Source of the DNA: Trueperella pyogenes
Lineage (GTDB): Bacteria > Actinomycetota > Actinomycetes > Actinomycetales > Actinomycetaceae
DNA length: 64,000 nucleotides
Direction of reading: 5' to 3'
Assembly (NCBI RefSeq): GCF_900460345.1
Contig: NZ_UHHW01000002.1
Span: 186,001-250,000, forward strand
The translations under genes and the position numbers were made by a program. The notes below the pieces were generated by a model, which was not told where the DNA came from, searched no databases, and saw only the letters and a program-made list of their open reading frames with translations. Of the stretch, positions 45,884 to 52,952 are shown piece by piece. How positions within the stretch are numbered: the first letter of the stretch is position 1; every line of letters starts with the position of its first letter.

Positions 45884-46338
45884 TCCTTGCTCGTTTCGTC
45901 TTGGTTTTCTTCACCAACACGGTCGTATGGGTCTGGGGTGTGGTGTTTAGCGGCGGCAGTGTAGTTGCTTTGTAGGAGCCGGGCGAGTTTGGCTTCAGCT
46001 TGCTTGGCGTAGGTGGCGGGGTCAGTGGCAACCGGGGCGGGAGTCCGGATAGAATCCTCAGCCTTGAGGGTGGGTTCAAGCAAGACTCTCGCGGCTACAC
46101 GCTCCTGCGCCGTTTTGAGCACTTTCCAGGCGCGAAGGTCGAACGCTTTACACAGCTTTTCGAAGTCGCTGATCGTGGTGGCGCGCTCACCCTTGATCGA
46201 TTTGAATGCCGTGGTCTTGCCCAGACCAGACCGATCGGCTAATTCTTGTACCGTCCAGCCGGCATTGACGAACCTCGCATGAAGGATCTTCAGCGCTTCA
46301 GATTCGACGGGATTCATTGCATTTCCACGGCTACCCAT
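45880..46338 (-). CDS. XRE-family repressor of the tRNA-Ala element
   Basis: A 152-residue protein with an N-terminal HTH (about 30-75, WTVQELADRSGLGKTTAFKSIKGERATTISDFEKLCKAF) and a C-terminal helical part rich in Ala/Asp. It is the likely lysogeny repressor, because the TTCGCAA-type operators lie between it and the opposite promoter. I favour ATG 46338: the predicted -10 is about seven bases upstream, giving a leaderless message. ATG 46317 is an alternative. It is coupled to the DUF3800 gene by a four-base overlap. Confidence 0.75.
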   Translation of the reverse strand: MGSRGNAMNPVESEALKILHARFVNAGWTVQELADRSGLGKTTAFKSIKGERATTISDFEKLCKAFDLRAWKVLKTAQERVAARVLLEPTLKAEDSIRTPAPVATDPATYAKQAEAKLARLLQSNYTAAAKHHTPDPYDRVGEENQDETSKE

Positions 46339-46347
46339 GCGTCTATA

Positions 46348-46462
46348 TTCGCAAATCTGAATCAAAATCGTCAAACAGTTGACGTAATTCGCAATTGCGA
46401 ATACACTGAAGGCGTCGCCTCGAGGGCGACAAAATTACACACTTGATATTCGCAAAAGCGAA
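46348..46462. promoter_or_regulatory. Divergent promoter/operator switch of the element
   Basis: Three related operator sites: TTCGCAAATCTGAA at 46348-46361, the perfect palindrome ATTCGCAATTGCGAAT at 46387-46402, and TTCGCAAAAGCGAA at 46449-46462. The middle one fills the spacer of a plus-strand promoter (-35 TTGACG 46379-46384, 17 bp, -10 TACACT 46402-46407). The left one covers the spacer and -10 of a minus-strand promoter (-35 TTGACG, reverse of 46369-46374). The third overlaps the leader before the next ribosome site. This is a classic repressor switch layout. Confidence 0.7.
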
Positions 46463-46476
46463 CGGAAGGAGGTTTG

Positions 46477-46707
46477 ATGTGAATCGAGAACCAGATTAAG
46501 GCTGAAGCCGTCCGTGCGGGAGTCCAGATCAAAGACCTCGCCACTGCAATGGGAACTAGCCGCGAGAATCTCTCCCGATCGTTCTCAGGCCGCCGAGACA
46601 TGCGAACAAGCGAAGTCGTCGCCGCGGCAGAAGCCCTTGGGGTCGACCTCGAAATTCTTTGGGCGCGCGCGACTGAACAAAACAAAGCAAACAAGGGTGC
46701 TGTCTGA
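46477..46707 (+). pseudogene. Small HTH gene with a stop at codon 2 (Cro/antirepressor-like)
   Basis: A strong ribosome site (AAGGAGG, 46466-46472) precedes ATG 46477, but the second codon is TGA. From codon 3 on, the frame is open and encodes an HTH protein of about 75 residues (VQIKDLATAMGTSRENLSRSF, then VVAAAEALGVDLEILWAR). A single substitution would restore it. It is the first gene downstream of the lytic-side promoter, the position of Cro. Either the gene is dead or translation starts weakly at a non-standard codon (ATC 46483 or ATT). Confidence 0.65.
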
Positions 46708-46745
46708 GCCAAAACCCACTCAGACGGCAACCAGAAAGGAAACAA

Positions 46746-46949
46746 ATGAGCCAGAAACTCACACCCTTCGCCTACAACAATAGCGAAGTCCGAACCATTA
46801 CGGAAGGCGACCAAGCGTGGTTCGTCGCATCCGACATCTGTGACTTCTTCGGAGTCACCAACCGGCTTGACGTCACCCACTACTTCGCCAGCTATTTTGC
46901 AACGCTGAAGTGCAATATTGATTCGGGCCTTGTCCTAGACATCTTTTAG
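46746..46949 (+). pseudogene. Truncated BRO-N antirepressor gene
   Basis: The first 40 residues (LTPFAYNNSEVRTITEGDQ, then AWFVASDICDFFGVTNR) are the start of a BRO-N domain as found in phage antirepressors. Similarity is lost after NRLD and the frame ends at 67 residues, where full proteins have 200-280. A deletion has removed the rest. Ribosome site GAAAGGAAAC is intact. Confidence 0.75.
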
Positions 46950-47272
46950 CTCGCGAAACCAGTGAGCATACACGTCGGTTTGCCGAATCTTCACACCTCA
47001 AGTGTATCCTGACGGATACACTTGAACAATGGATTACGAATCGTAAGGAGTTGAGAGTTCTCCCGCTGAGGGAGTTGTGGAGCACTCTGCTCTAAAATCC
47101 GTGGCGTGTGCCCACAACTGCACCCCTGCACCCAAAATCTGGTGTGTATCAAAAGTGTTAGCTGAGCTTTCTTTCGGCTTTTGCCGGTTCCTCACCTCGA
47201 AACGCTATTCGACCACGAAGTAAATTCCAGCTATGGCGCACACCGATACCAGTGATATGCACTTAACAATCT
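46950..47272. other. Intergenic region between the element and the siderophore gene
   Basis: No gene recognised. It holds the 26-bp palindrome at 46999-47024 and, further on, ordinary AT-rich sequence leading to the siderophore-interacting protein gene. Confidence 0.5.
46999..47024. promoter_or_regulatory. Perfect palindrome with 11-bp arms
   Basis: Arms CAAGTGTATCC and GGATACACTTG around TGAC. There is no T run, so it is more like a dimeric repressor site or the closing hairpin of the element than a terminator. Confidence 0.5.
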
Positions 47273-48172
47273 GTGAACCATCTATCTTCTGAAGATAGAT
47301 ACGTGCAAGCTATGCTGATTGCCATGTCTAACAAACGATTCGGCCACGGCTTGCTTAAGACATACACAAAAATAGCTTCCCACGCTATGGCCCTGCCACC
47401 CCAGCGAGACGAACCCATTCAGTTTATCGCTAAAGTAATCCGTATAGAGGATGTCACCCCAAGCTTCCGGCGAATGACCTTCTTCAGTGCCGATTTCAAA
47501 GAATATGAGCTCATGGGACCCGACGAGTACTTCGGGCTCCTTATGCCGCCACCCGGCCGAGACGTTGTATTGCCCGAGTTGGCTTTGGACCCTCGCTCAA
47601 AATTGAGGGCTATCCCCGAGTCTGATCGGCCCGAGTTGCGTTGGTACACCATTCGGCAGGCTCGGCCGGGGCAGGGCGAATTCGTCGTAGACATTGTCAA
47701 TACCGGTCATGGCGGCCCCGGTTCCTCTTGGGTGAGGAGAGTGGCACTCGGCGATATGGTGGGTTTCATCTCAGGATCTGCTCTTTATGGTGCTGCACCA
47801 GACAGCGGTCACCATCTGTTGCTAGCCGACGAAACAGGCCTGCCTGGTGCGATTGCGATCGCGGAGTCGGCTCGCGTTAACCAGTTAGCTCGCGTAAAAC
47901 TCACGGTGATGGTTGAGGTGCCGTCCGAAGAGTACATTTTGCCGGATACACCGAAGGATTTCTCAGTTGTATACCGCGGTGACGCAGATCCAGGAAGTGC
48001 GCTGATTCCAGCGCTTGCAACGAGCGCCCATGACAATATCAATTTCGCGTGGATTTGTGCTGAGGGTGGCACTGTCGGTCAGGCAAAGAAGATCGTGACT
48101 AAAGAGTGGGGGCTTCCTCGTACAAGCATTGTCTCCAGCGGTTTTTGGAGAAAGGGCAGGCCGCGTCCATAA
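47273..48172 (+). CDS. Siderophore-interacting protein (FAD-dependent ferric-siderophore reductase)
   Basis: A 299-residue SIP/ViuB-family flavoprotein that reduces ferric siderophores in the cytoplasm. FAD-binding block RWYTIRQARPGQGEFVVDIVNTG-H-GPGSSWVRR, then the NAD(P)H domain (LLLADETGLPGAIAIAES) and terminal WICAEGGTVGQAKKI and SSGFWRKGR. The start is uncertain: GTG 47273 is the longest, ATGs at 47312 or 47324 are possible. It fits with the FecCD transporter 3 kb downstream and DtxR. Confidence 0.9.
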   Translation: MNHLSSEDRYVQAMLIAMSNKRFGHGLLKTYTKIASHAMALPPQRDEPIQFIAKVIRIEDVTPSFRRMTFFSADFKEYELMGPDEYFGLLMPPPGRDVVLPELALDPRSKLRAIPESDRPELRWYTIRQARPGQGEFVVDIVNTGHGGPGSSWVRRVALGDMVGFISGSALYGAAPDSGHHLLLADETGLPGAIAIAESARVNQLARVKLTVMVEVPSEEYILPDTPKDFSVVYRGDADPGSALIPALATSAHDNINFAWICAEGGTVGQAKKIVTKEWGLPRTSIVSSGFWRKGRPRP

Positions 48173-48499
48173 CACCATCTTCAGATTTTCTCGCACTCCC
48201 TTCCGAGAGACGCGGTTCTAGCGTATCGCCCGTGAAATAGTTTTGTGGCGCTGCTCATCTGGATACAACACTCTCGTCGCGGTCTCCTAAGATCCACCAA
48301 GAAACCGGCCGTAGTATCAGTGGGCGTTTCAGGACGCCGCCCTTGTGATGACTAGTAAGTGGTCATCTGCGGAACCCGCGCAATGGAGTATGGATGCTCG
48401 ATGCGGGATTCTGGCCTATTCTTTGCGTACGCCAACAGCGGTTCAAAATCCTCCATCTTCTGTCGGTTTTCTGCCTGATTCCCCACTAGAGTAGAGATC
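48173..48499. other. Intergenic region with a copy of the dispersed palindrome
   Basis: No gene recognised. Contains the degraded repeat copy at 48405-48454. Confidence 0.5.
48405..48454. repeat. Dispersed palindromic repeat, degraded copy
   Basis: The right half (GCCAACAGCGGTTCAAAATC) closely matches the same part of the copy at 59693-59754, and the left half (GATTCTGGCCTATTCTTTGC) is recognisably related. The two arms no longer pair well. Confidence 0.55.
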
Positions 48500-48544
48500 A
48501 TGAGACTCGGAACAAAGGACACATAGCTCCGCATTGCCCTGCTT

Positions 48545-48856
48545 TTGGTGTCTTATATGGTGCTGTCTGCGCTTTCCTTTGGCTTGCAGCGTGTGGCGGA
48601 CGATGGCGGCGTGGCTGCCTTGTTCGGCACCTTGCTCGCTTTGTTACCTGCAGTTACCGTCATTCTTGCGGCATGGGATGGAATCAAAGAAGGGCTGAGT
48701 ATTTTATGGGTGTTTGCCCCGATTGCATGTTTCTTATTGCCGATGTTCGTATTCTTCAATTACACCGCGCTGATTTACGGGGCAGCCTACAGCGTGCTCG
48801 CGATGGCGGCGAACGCTATTGGCGCGCTTTTCCACCGCACCAACTCTGACAGCTGA
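48545..48856 (+). CDS. Small membrane protein, possibly 5'-truncated by a stop codon
   Basis: A 103-residue hydrophobic protein with about three membrane helices (VSYMVLSALSFGLQRV, ALFGTLLALLPAVTVILAAW, ILWVFAPIACFLLPMFVFF). No family recognised. In the same frame an upstream ATG at 48500 encodes MRLGTKDT and then a TAG at 48524, after which LRIALLLVSYMV continues into this protein. The natural start may have been 48500, with TAG a recent mutation; remaining starts are TTG 48545, GTG 48548 or ATG 48557. Confidence 0.5.
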   Translation: MVSYMVLSALSFGLQRVADDGGVAALFGTLLALLPAVTVILAAWDGIKEGLSILWVFAPIACFLLPMFVFFNYTALIYGAAYSVLAMAANAIGALFHRTNSDS

Positions 48857-48986
48857 CGGCCTCGGAAACAATCAGCTCGCCTATCATGTGGTAATTTAGG
48901 GGCCACTGGGACGAGTAGTTTCATTAGCCCGATTGAAGTGCGGCCCCAGGGCACTAAACAGGGTACTTTAAAACGTTCGTGATCAA

Positions 48987-49610
48987 TTAGCTGTGGATAA
49001 GGTGGTGTGCGATCAGTTGAGCAAATCGCTGAGGCATCTGCGTATGCCATTGGTGGCTTGCGTCAGCGATAATCTCCAAGGAAGCATTGGGGATTGCCGC
49101 CGCGGTGCGCTGTGATGCACGCAGGTTGGCCTTGTCTTTCGCTCCGCATGCCACGGTGGTTGGCACGTTGATATCCGATAGTCCGGGCGTTAGGTCTAGA
49201 TTATTTAAGGAATCCAAAATGGCGATTAGCTGTCTTTTGGTGAGTTCCGGAGGGCAAATCACTCTCTGCGGCAATAGTCGCATGAGCATCTTTTGAGTTC
49301 GCATGAGGGTGGCCGGTAGTTTTGCCTGCGGAGCCGAAAGGACTAGCGAAGCCACATGTTGTGGGTAGCGGATTGCGGTATTGAGGGCGACAATCGCACC
49401 CAACGATAAGCCGACAATGTGGGCTGGCGTTCCACCCATTTTGGTGGCGAGCATATCGGTTGCTTTATCGATTGACCAGCCATCGAGGAGCTCAGGAGCG
49501 AAAAGAGGCAGTGTTAGACACCGATAATCCGCCAAAAGTGGCGACGCCACAACCTCGTCCCATGCGGTAGGGGAATCGCCGAGCCCATGGAGGAAAATGA
49601 GGGTGTGCAT
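48987..49610 (-). CDS. Alpha/beta hydrolase
   Basis: A 207-residue alpha/beta hydrolase. Oxyanion region IFLHGLGDSPTAWDEV, nucleophile elbow VGLSLGA (G-x-S-x-G), acid Asp in ACGAKDKANL and the His in ADASHQWH, so the catalytic triad is complete. I take ATG 49610; an in-frame start at 49694 would add a hydrophobic segment (SLLLGALLFALGRL), which could be a membrane anchor. Substrate unknown. Confidence 0.85.
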   Translation of the reverse strand: MHTLIFLHGLGDSPTAWDEVVASPLLADYRCLTLPLFAPELLDGWSIDKATDMLATKMGGTPAHIVGLSLGAIVALNTAIRYPQHVASLVLSAPQAKLPATLMRTQKMLMRLLPQRVICPPELTKRQLIAILDSLNNLDLTPGLSDINVPTTVACGAKDKANLRASQRTAAAIPNASLEIIADASHQWHTQMPQRFAQLIAHHLIHS

Positions 49611-49741
49611 GAGATCAGTATAGGCGACGTGTGCCGATAAAGAGGGTGGTAGCCTGCCCAAAGCGAATAAGAGCGCCCCAAGTAGAAGCGACACTGGTAG
49701 CGCGCGCCTGCGGGCGGCGTACCAACGAGGAGCACGGCGGC

Positions 49742-50695
49742 TTACGGGCGGAAAGCTCTACTGACCGCACCACTGATGCTCTCGGCGTGCATGCGTGCGA
49801 GTGGAGAACCGATTGTCTTCCGTAGCAGCCGCCGCAATACCGGTGGGCGCTCCATGGGGGTGAAGCGTAAGACGATCTGTACGGTGGTGGTCTCGCCGTC
49901 TGGGATGAGTGTGAACGTGACATGGATGATGTGTGCACGCAGAACACCTATTGGCTCGAAACGCCAGCGGATGCTCTCATCCGAGCTTGTTTCCCGGATG
50001 ACGCGGATCGCGCAGTCTCTTCGTGATTGCGTTCCCTTGCCGGACGGCGGGGCTGTCCACTGTCCAGCTCCCTCGTCGGCGGCGAGCGTGCGCCCTTGGA
50101 GGCTTGGCTCCCACATTGTGGTGTTCTTCGGATCGCTGAGATAGTCGATGACGACGGCGATAGCTGCTGGGCACGACGTCGTGGCACGTGCGGCAAGGCT
50201 AGAGTCAGCGGTGAGATCGGCGCTGCCTTCCTTGTGCTGGTACTGCGTAACATCGACGCTTGCGATCCCGGCGCGAAGTTCTTCAGCACTCGTGCCAAGA
50301 CGACTGAGAATTGTGGTAATCGTCCCGCTCGGTTCGGACAGTAGTGATTCGAGGATTGCGAGGTAATCGGGCCTAACATTCTTGGCTTTCTTAAAGACAC
50401 GGTAAGCGCGTTCCGTGAAGCCGTCGGTCGTTGTTGGGTCGGCAGGGAGAAGCTCCGCTGGCGGGGTAACTCCGATACTTTCGAGGGCTTCGCTCTCCAT
50501 GCTGCGGATAGCGGCAAGACTGGCACTATAGGTAGCGCCGCGGGTGCGAAGGAGTTGGCCCGCAGCTGTATCAGTCAATGTGAGTGCGAGGAAAAGATGT
50601 TCGATGTCGGCGGCAGGGCGCCCGAAACGGGCTGCCTCTTCGACACTCATGCGCAGGAAAGCGCTCAACGACTGAAGGTTGTTCAGGGCGGTCAT
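49742..50695 (-). CDS. Clp N-domain protein with a START/SRPBCC-like C-terminal half
   Basis: A 317-residue protein: residues 1-155 contain two Clp N-terminal repeats (SVEEAARFGRPAADIEHLFLALT, VRPDYLAILESLLSEPSGTITTIL) without any AAA or protease domain. Residues 160-317 look like an SRPBCC-type ligand-binding fold (VIDYLSDPKNTTMWEP through HVTFTLIPDGETTTVQIVLRF). ClpN repeats bind substrates or adaptors, so this may act as a regulator of the HTH partner. Its start codon overlaps the end of the HTH gene by four bases. Confidence 0.8.
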   Translation of the reverse strand: MTALNNLQSLSAFLRMSVEEAARFGRPAADIEHLFLALTLTDTAAGQLLRTRGATYSASLAAIRSMESEALESIGVTPPAELLPADPTTTDGFTERAYRVFKKAKNVRPDYLAILESLLSEPSGTITTILSRLGTSAEELRAGIASVDVTQYQHKEGSADLTADSSLAARATTSCPAAIAVVIDYLSDPKNTTMWEPSLQGRTLAADEGAGQWTAPPSGKGTQSRRDCAIRVIRETSSDESIRWRFEPIGVLRAHIIHVTFTLIPDGETTTVQIVLRFTPMERPPVLRRLLRKTIGSPLARMHAESISGAVSRAFRP

Positions 50696-50934
50696 CGTTT
50701 TCTCCTGGGGACGGGGATCGAGGGATCTATGCGTTTTGCGTATTTTTTGTGGACGGCTTGGCGACTCACGCCGAGGATGTCGGCAATCTGCTGCCAGCTG
50801 TAACCGGCGCGGAGCGCGGATTCGACGTGTTCAAACTCGAGGCGCTCGGTCAGGTGTCGAAGTGCGACCACCGCACGTAGACCCTCGTCGGGGGTGTGCG
50901 CGTTCATTGCAGTATGGGCGGGATCGGTCGGCAT
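50692..50934 (-). CDS. Small HTH regulator paired with the ClpN protein
   Basis: An 80-residue protein with a C-terminal HTH (YSWQQIADILGVSRQAVHKKYAKR) similar to the small actinobacterial regulators always found in front of a ClpN-domain gene. The ATG at 50934 coincides with the predicted transcription start, so the message is probably leaderless. Overlaps the ClpN gene by four bases. Confidence 0.8.
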   Translation of the reverse strand: MPTDPAHTAMNAHTPDEGLRAVVALRHLTERLEFEHVESALRAGYSWQQIADILGVSRQAVHKKYAKRIDPSIPVPRRKR

Positions 50935-50941
50935 GGCGTCA

Positions 50942-50983
50942 ACTTTAGTTGCTAAACGATCCTGTGTCAACCATTGTTGCTAA
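50942..50983 (-). promoter_or_regulatory. Promoter and putative operators of the HTH/ClpN pair
   Basis: On the minus strand: -35 TTGACA (50965-50970), 17-bp spacer, -10 TAAAGT (50942-50947), with the start codon about seven bases beyond. TTAGCAAC occurs twice, inside the spacer (50948-50955) and just upstream of the -35 (50976-50983), which suggests autoregulation. Confidence 0.65.
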
Positions 50984-51016
50984 CGCGTGTGAGAAATCTC
51001 CAGCCATTGCATTGAT

Positions 51017-51030
51017 TTAGGACGCCCTAA
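51017..51030 (+). promoter_or_regulatory. Possible iron-box-like palindrome upstream of the FecCD operon
   Basis: TTAGG, four bases, CCTAA. The half-sites equal the ends of the DtxR/IdeR box, but the standard spacing is nine bases, so DtxR binding is uncertain. Confidence 0.35.
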
Positions 51031-51042
51031 TAGCATTGCGGA

Positions 51043-51960
51043 ATGCTAAATGAAAAATCGCCACGTCATGACCAGGGCGTTCGCCGCCCGCGTCGTTCCG
51101 CCCTCGTTTCGATGATCCTCGCCCTCGGCATCCTCCTTACGGGCTGCGCCGGAGGCAAAGGCGCATCGGAAGTCACGACGCCGAGCGCATCTGCGCCAAC
51201 CGCCATGCGGATCGTCGCCCTCGACTGGCGCTACGAGGAAATCCTTCACGTTCTAGGTGTCAAGCCGGTGGGCATCGTAGAAATTGGCAAGTCCGCCGCC
51301 CCCGCAACCCTCAAGGGCAAACTTGACGGCATCACCTCGGTCGGTCAGGCTAAGCAACCCAACCTCGAAGTGATCCAGTCGCTCGAGCCGGATCTGATTT
51401 TGGCAAGCCCCACGCGTCAGGGAGCCATTATGGACCAGCTGAAGGAAATCGCCCCAACAGCGTCCTATTCGGACGCCACGTACACAGACGTATTGGATGC
51501 GATGGACGACGTCGCCGCCAAGGTCGGCGCACAGGACAAAGCGGCCGAAGTGCGCAAGCGTATCGAGGCGAAAATCGCCCAGGCCAAGGAGAAGGTCGCG
51601 CCGGGCACGCGCGCGGCTCTGGTCGGCTGGTCGAAGAACACTCTCTACACGTGGGTCAAGGATTCTTTCGCGGGTTCGCTGCTGACGGCTGCCGGTTATG
51701 ACTACGGCTACGACGGCGAAAAGAGCGCCATCGAGTCCAAGACCGACGTCGCGGAACTGACCGGCGACAAGCTGCCGGACATGAAGCTGGATGTCATGTA
51801 CCTGTACAACGACACGAAGGGCTTCCGCTCCAGCCCCTTCGCGAGCGTCGTGCCGACGATCATTGACGTGGAGCAGGACACCTGGTCTCGCTCGCGCGGC
51901 CCGATGGCTGCTGAAGCGATGCTCGATCAGATTATCAACTCCTCAATGCCTGCCCGTTGA
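51043..51960 (+). CDS. Iron-siderophore ABC transporter substrate-binding lipoprotein
   Basis: A 305-residue FepB/FhuD-type (class III) binding protein. A twin-Arg-like basic N-terminus and hydrophobic core lead to the lipobox LLTGC with lipid-modified Cys35. The mature part has two lobes joined by a long helix; IVALDWRYEEILHVLGVKPVGI and LEPDLILASPTRQGAIMDQL are the usual blocks. First gene of a four-gene operon with all junctions overlapping. It captures the ferric ligand outside the membrane; the ligand may be a siderophore or haem. Confidence 0.92.
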   Translation: MLNEKSPRHDQGVRRPRRSALVSMILALGILLTGCAGGKGASEVTTPSASAPTAMRIVALDWRYEEILHVLGVKPVGIVEIGKSAAPATLKGKLDGITSVGQAKQPNLEVIQSLEPDLILASPTRQGAIMDQLKEIAPTASYSDATYTDVLDAMDDVAAKVGAQDKAAEVRKRIEAKIAQAKEKVAPGTRAALVGWSKNTLYTWVKDSFAGSLLTAAGYDYGYDGEKSAIESKTDVAELTGDKLPDMKLDVMYLYNDTKGFRSSPFASVVPTIIDVEQDTWSRSRGPMAAEAMLDQIINSSMPAR

Positions 51961-52952
51961 TGGTGAAATCGGCGCGGATCTGGCTGTATGCATGCGTGTG
52001 CGTTGCGGCCAGTTTCGCTATCGTCGCCCTGCGCTTAATCGACGTGGTTCCACCCGCGGATGCCCCTTGGCTATACGAGGAAGTATGGCGCGTCGTGCGC
52101 GACCGGTTGCTTGCCGCGATCGCCGTCGGAGCGGCGTTGGGAGTTGCCGGCGTGCTGCTGCGGACGGCGACGTCGAACCCGCTTGCCGACCCGCAGATTA
52201 CGGGCGTGAACGCGGGTGCGGCCTTCGGGGCGGTGGCCACGACTTTTGCCACGGGTGCGACGCACGGCGCCTATATCCTCCCGGGAGCGCTCGCGGGAGG
52301 CGCACTGGCCGCAGGCATGACGATTTCGCTCAGCCTGCGGGGAAGCTCGCCGGACCGGAACGGAGCAAACGCGATTCAACGGATGGTGCTTCTCGGAATT
52401 GCGGTTTCGGCCGTCTTCAGTGCGCTGACCGCGATTCTCCTCGTTCTCGACGAAGCCCAACTGAGCACCGTGCTGGCGTGGCTGAATGGTCGGCTTGCCG
52501 GCGTACGGTGGCCGGACGTGGTTGCTGTTGTCGTGGCGTTGGCTGTGATTTTGCCGGTAGCCGCTTATGCCGGGCGCGCTTTCGACATCCTGGCTACGGG
52601 CGATGGCATCAGTCGGTCGGTTGGCGCCAACCCCGGTGCGATCCGCAAAAGAGCCGTGGTCATCGCCGTCGTGTTGGCTGCCACGTGCGTGGCGGCCGCC
52701 GGGCCGATCGGTTTTTTGGGTTTGCTTGCGGCTGTGGTGGCCAGCCGCGTGTGTGGGGCGCGTCATCGTATCGCATTGCCGTTTGCGGCGCTGGTCGGCG
52801 CCACGGTTTTGTTGATCGCCGATTCGGTAGGGCAGATGTTCTGGGCTCCTGCTGAGACGCCCGTCGGCATCCTCACCGGCATTGCAGGCACGCCGTTGCT
52901 GTTGTGGGGCATCCGGAGTATGGGTGCCGTGCCGAAGAAGGGTGGCGCATGA
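51960..52952 (+). CDS. FecCD-family ABC permease 1
   Basis: A 330-residue permease with about nine membrane segments of the BtuC/FecCD type. Conserved blocks: ATSNPLADPQITGVNAGAAFGAV (coupling and gate region) and AAGPIGFLGLLAAVVASRVCG. Its ATG shares one base with the stop codon of the binding-protein gene. It forms the channel with the next gene product. Confidence 0.92.
   Translation: MVKSARIWLYACVCVAASFAIVALRLIDVVPPADAPWLYEEVWRVVRDRLLAAIAVGAALGVAGVLLRTATSNPLADPQITGVNAGAAFGAVATTFATGATHGAYILPGALAGGALAAGMTISLSLRGSSPDRNGANAIQRMVLLGIAVSAVFSALTAILLVLDEAQLSTVLAWLNGRLAGVRWPDVVAVVVALAVILPVAAYAGRAFDILATGDGISRSVGANPGAIRKRAVVIAVVLAATCVAAAGPIGFLGLLAAVVASRVCGARHRIALPFAALVGATVLLIADSVGQMFWAPAETPVGILTGIAGTPLLLWGIRSMGAVPKKGGA

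Larger units (their letters stand above)
44264..47024. mobile_element. Degraded prophage or integrated element at tRNA-Ala
   Basis: Genes of a lysogeny module (ImmA-like peptidase, XRE repressor, divergent operator region, truncated BRO-N antirepressor) sit behind tRNA-Ala in lower-GC DNA. Integrase, replication and structural genes are absent and two genes on the lytic side are broken. I found no second copy of the tRNA 3' end, so the far boundary near 47.0 kb is approximate. Positions 44264-44449 hold no gene; two nearby copies of GACAGCCATT at about 44299 and 44313 are the only repeats there. Confidence 0.65.
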
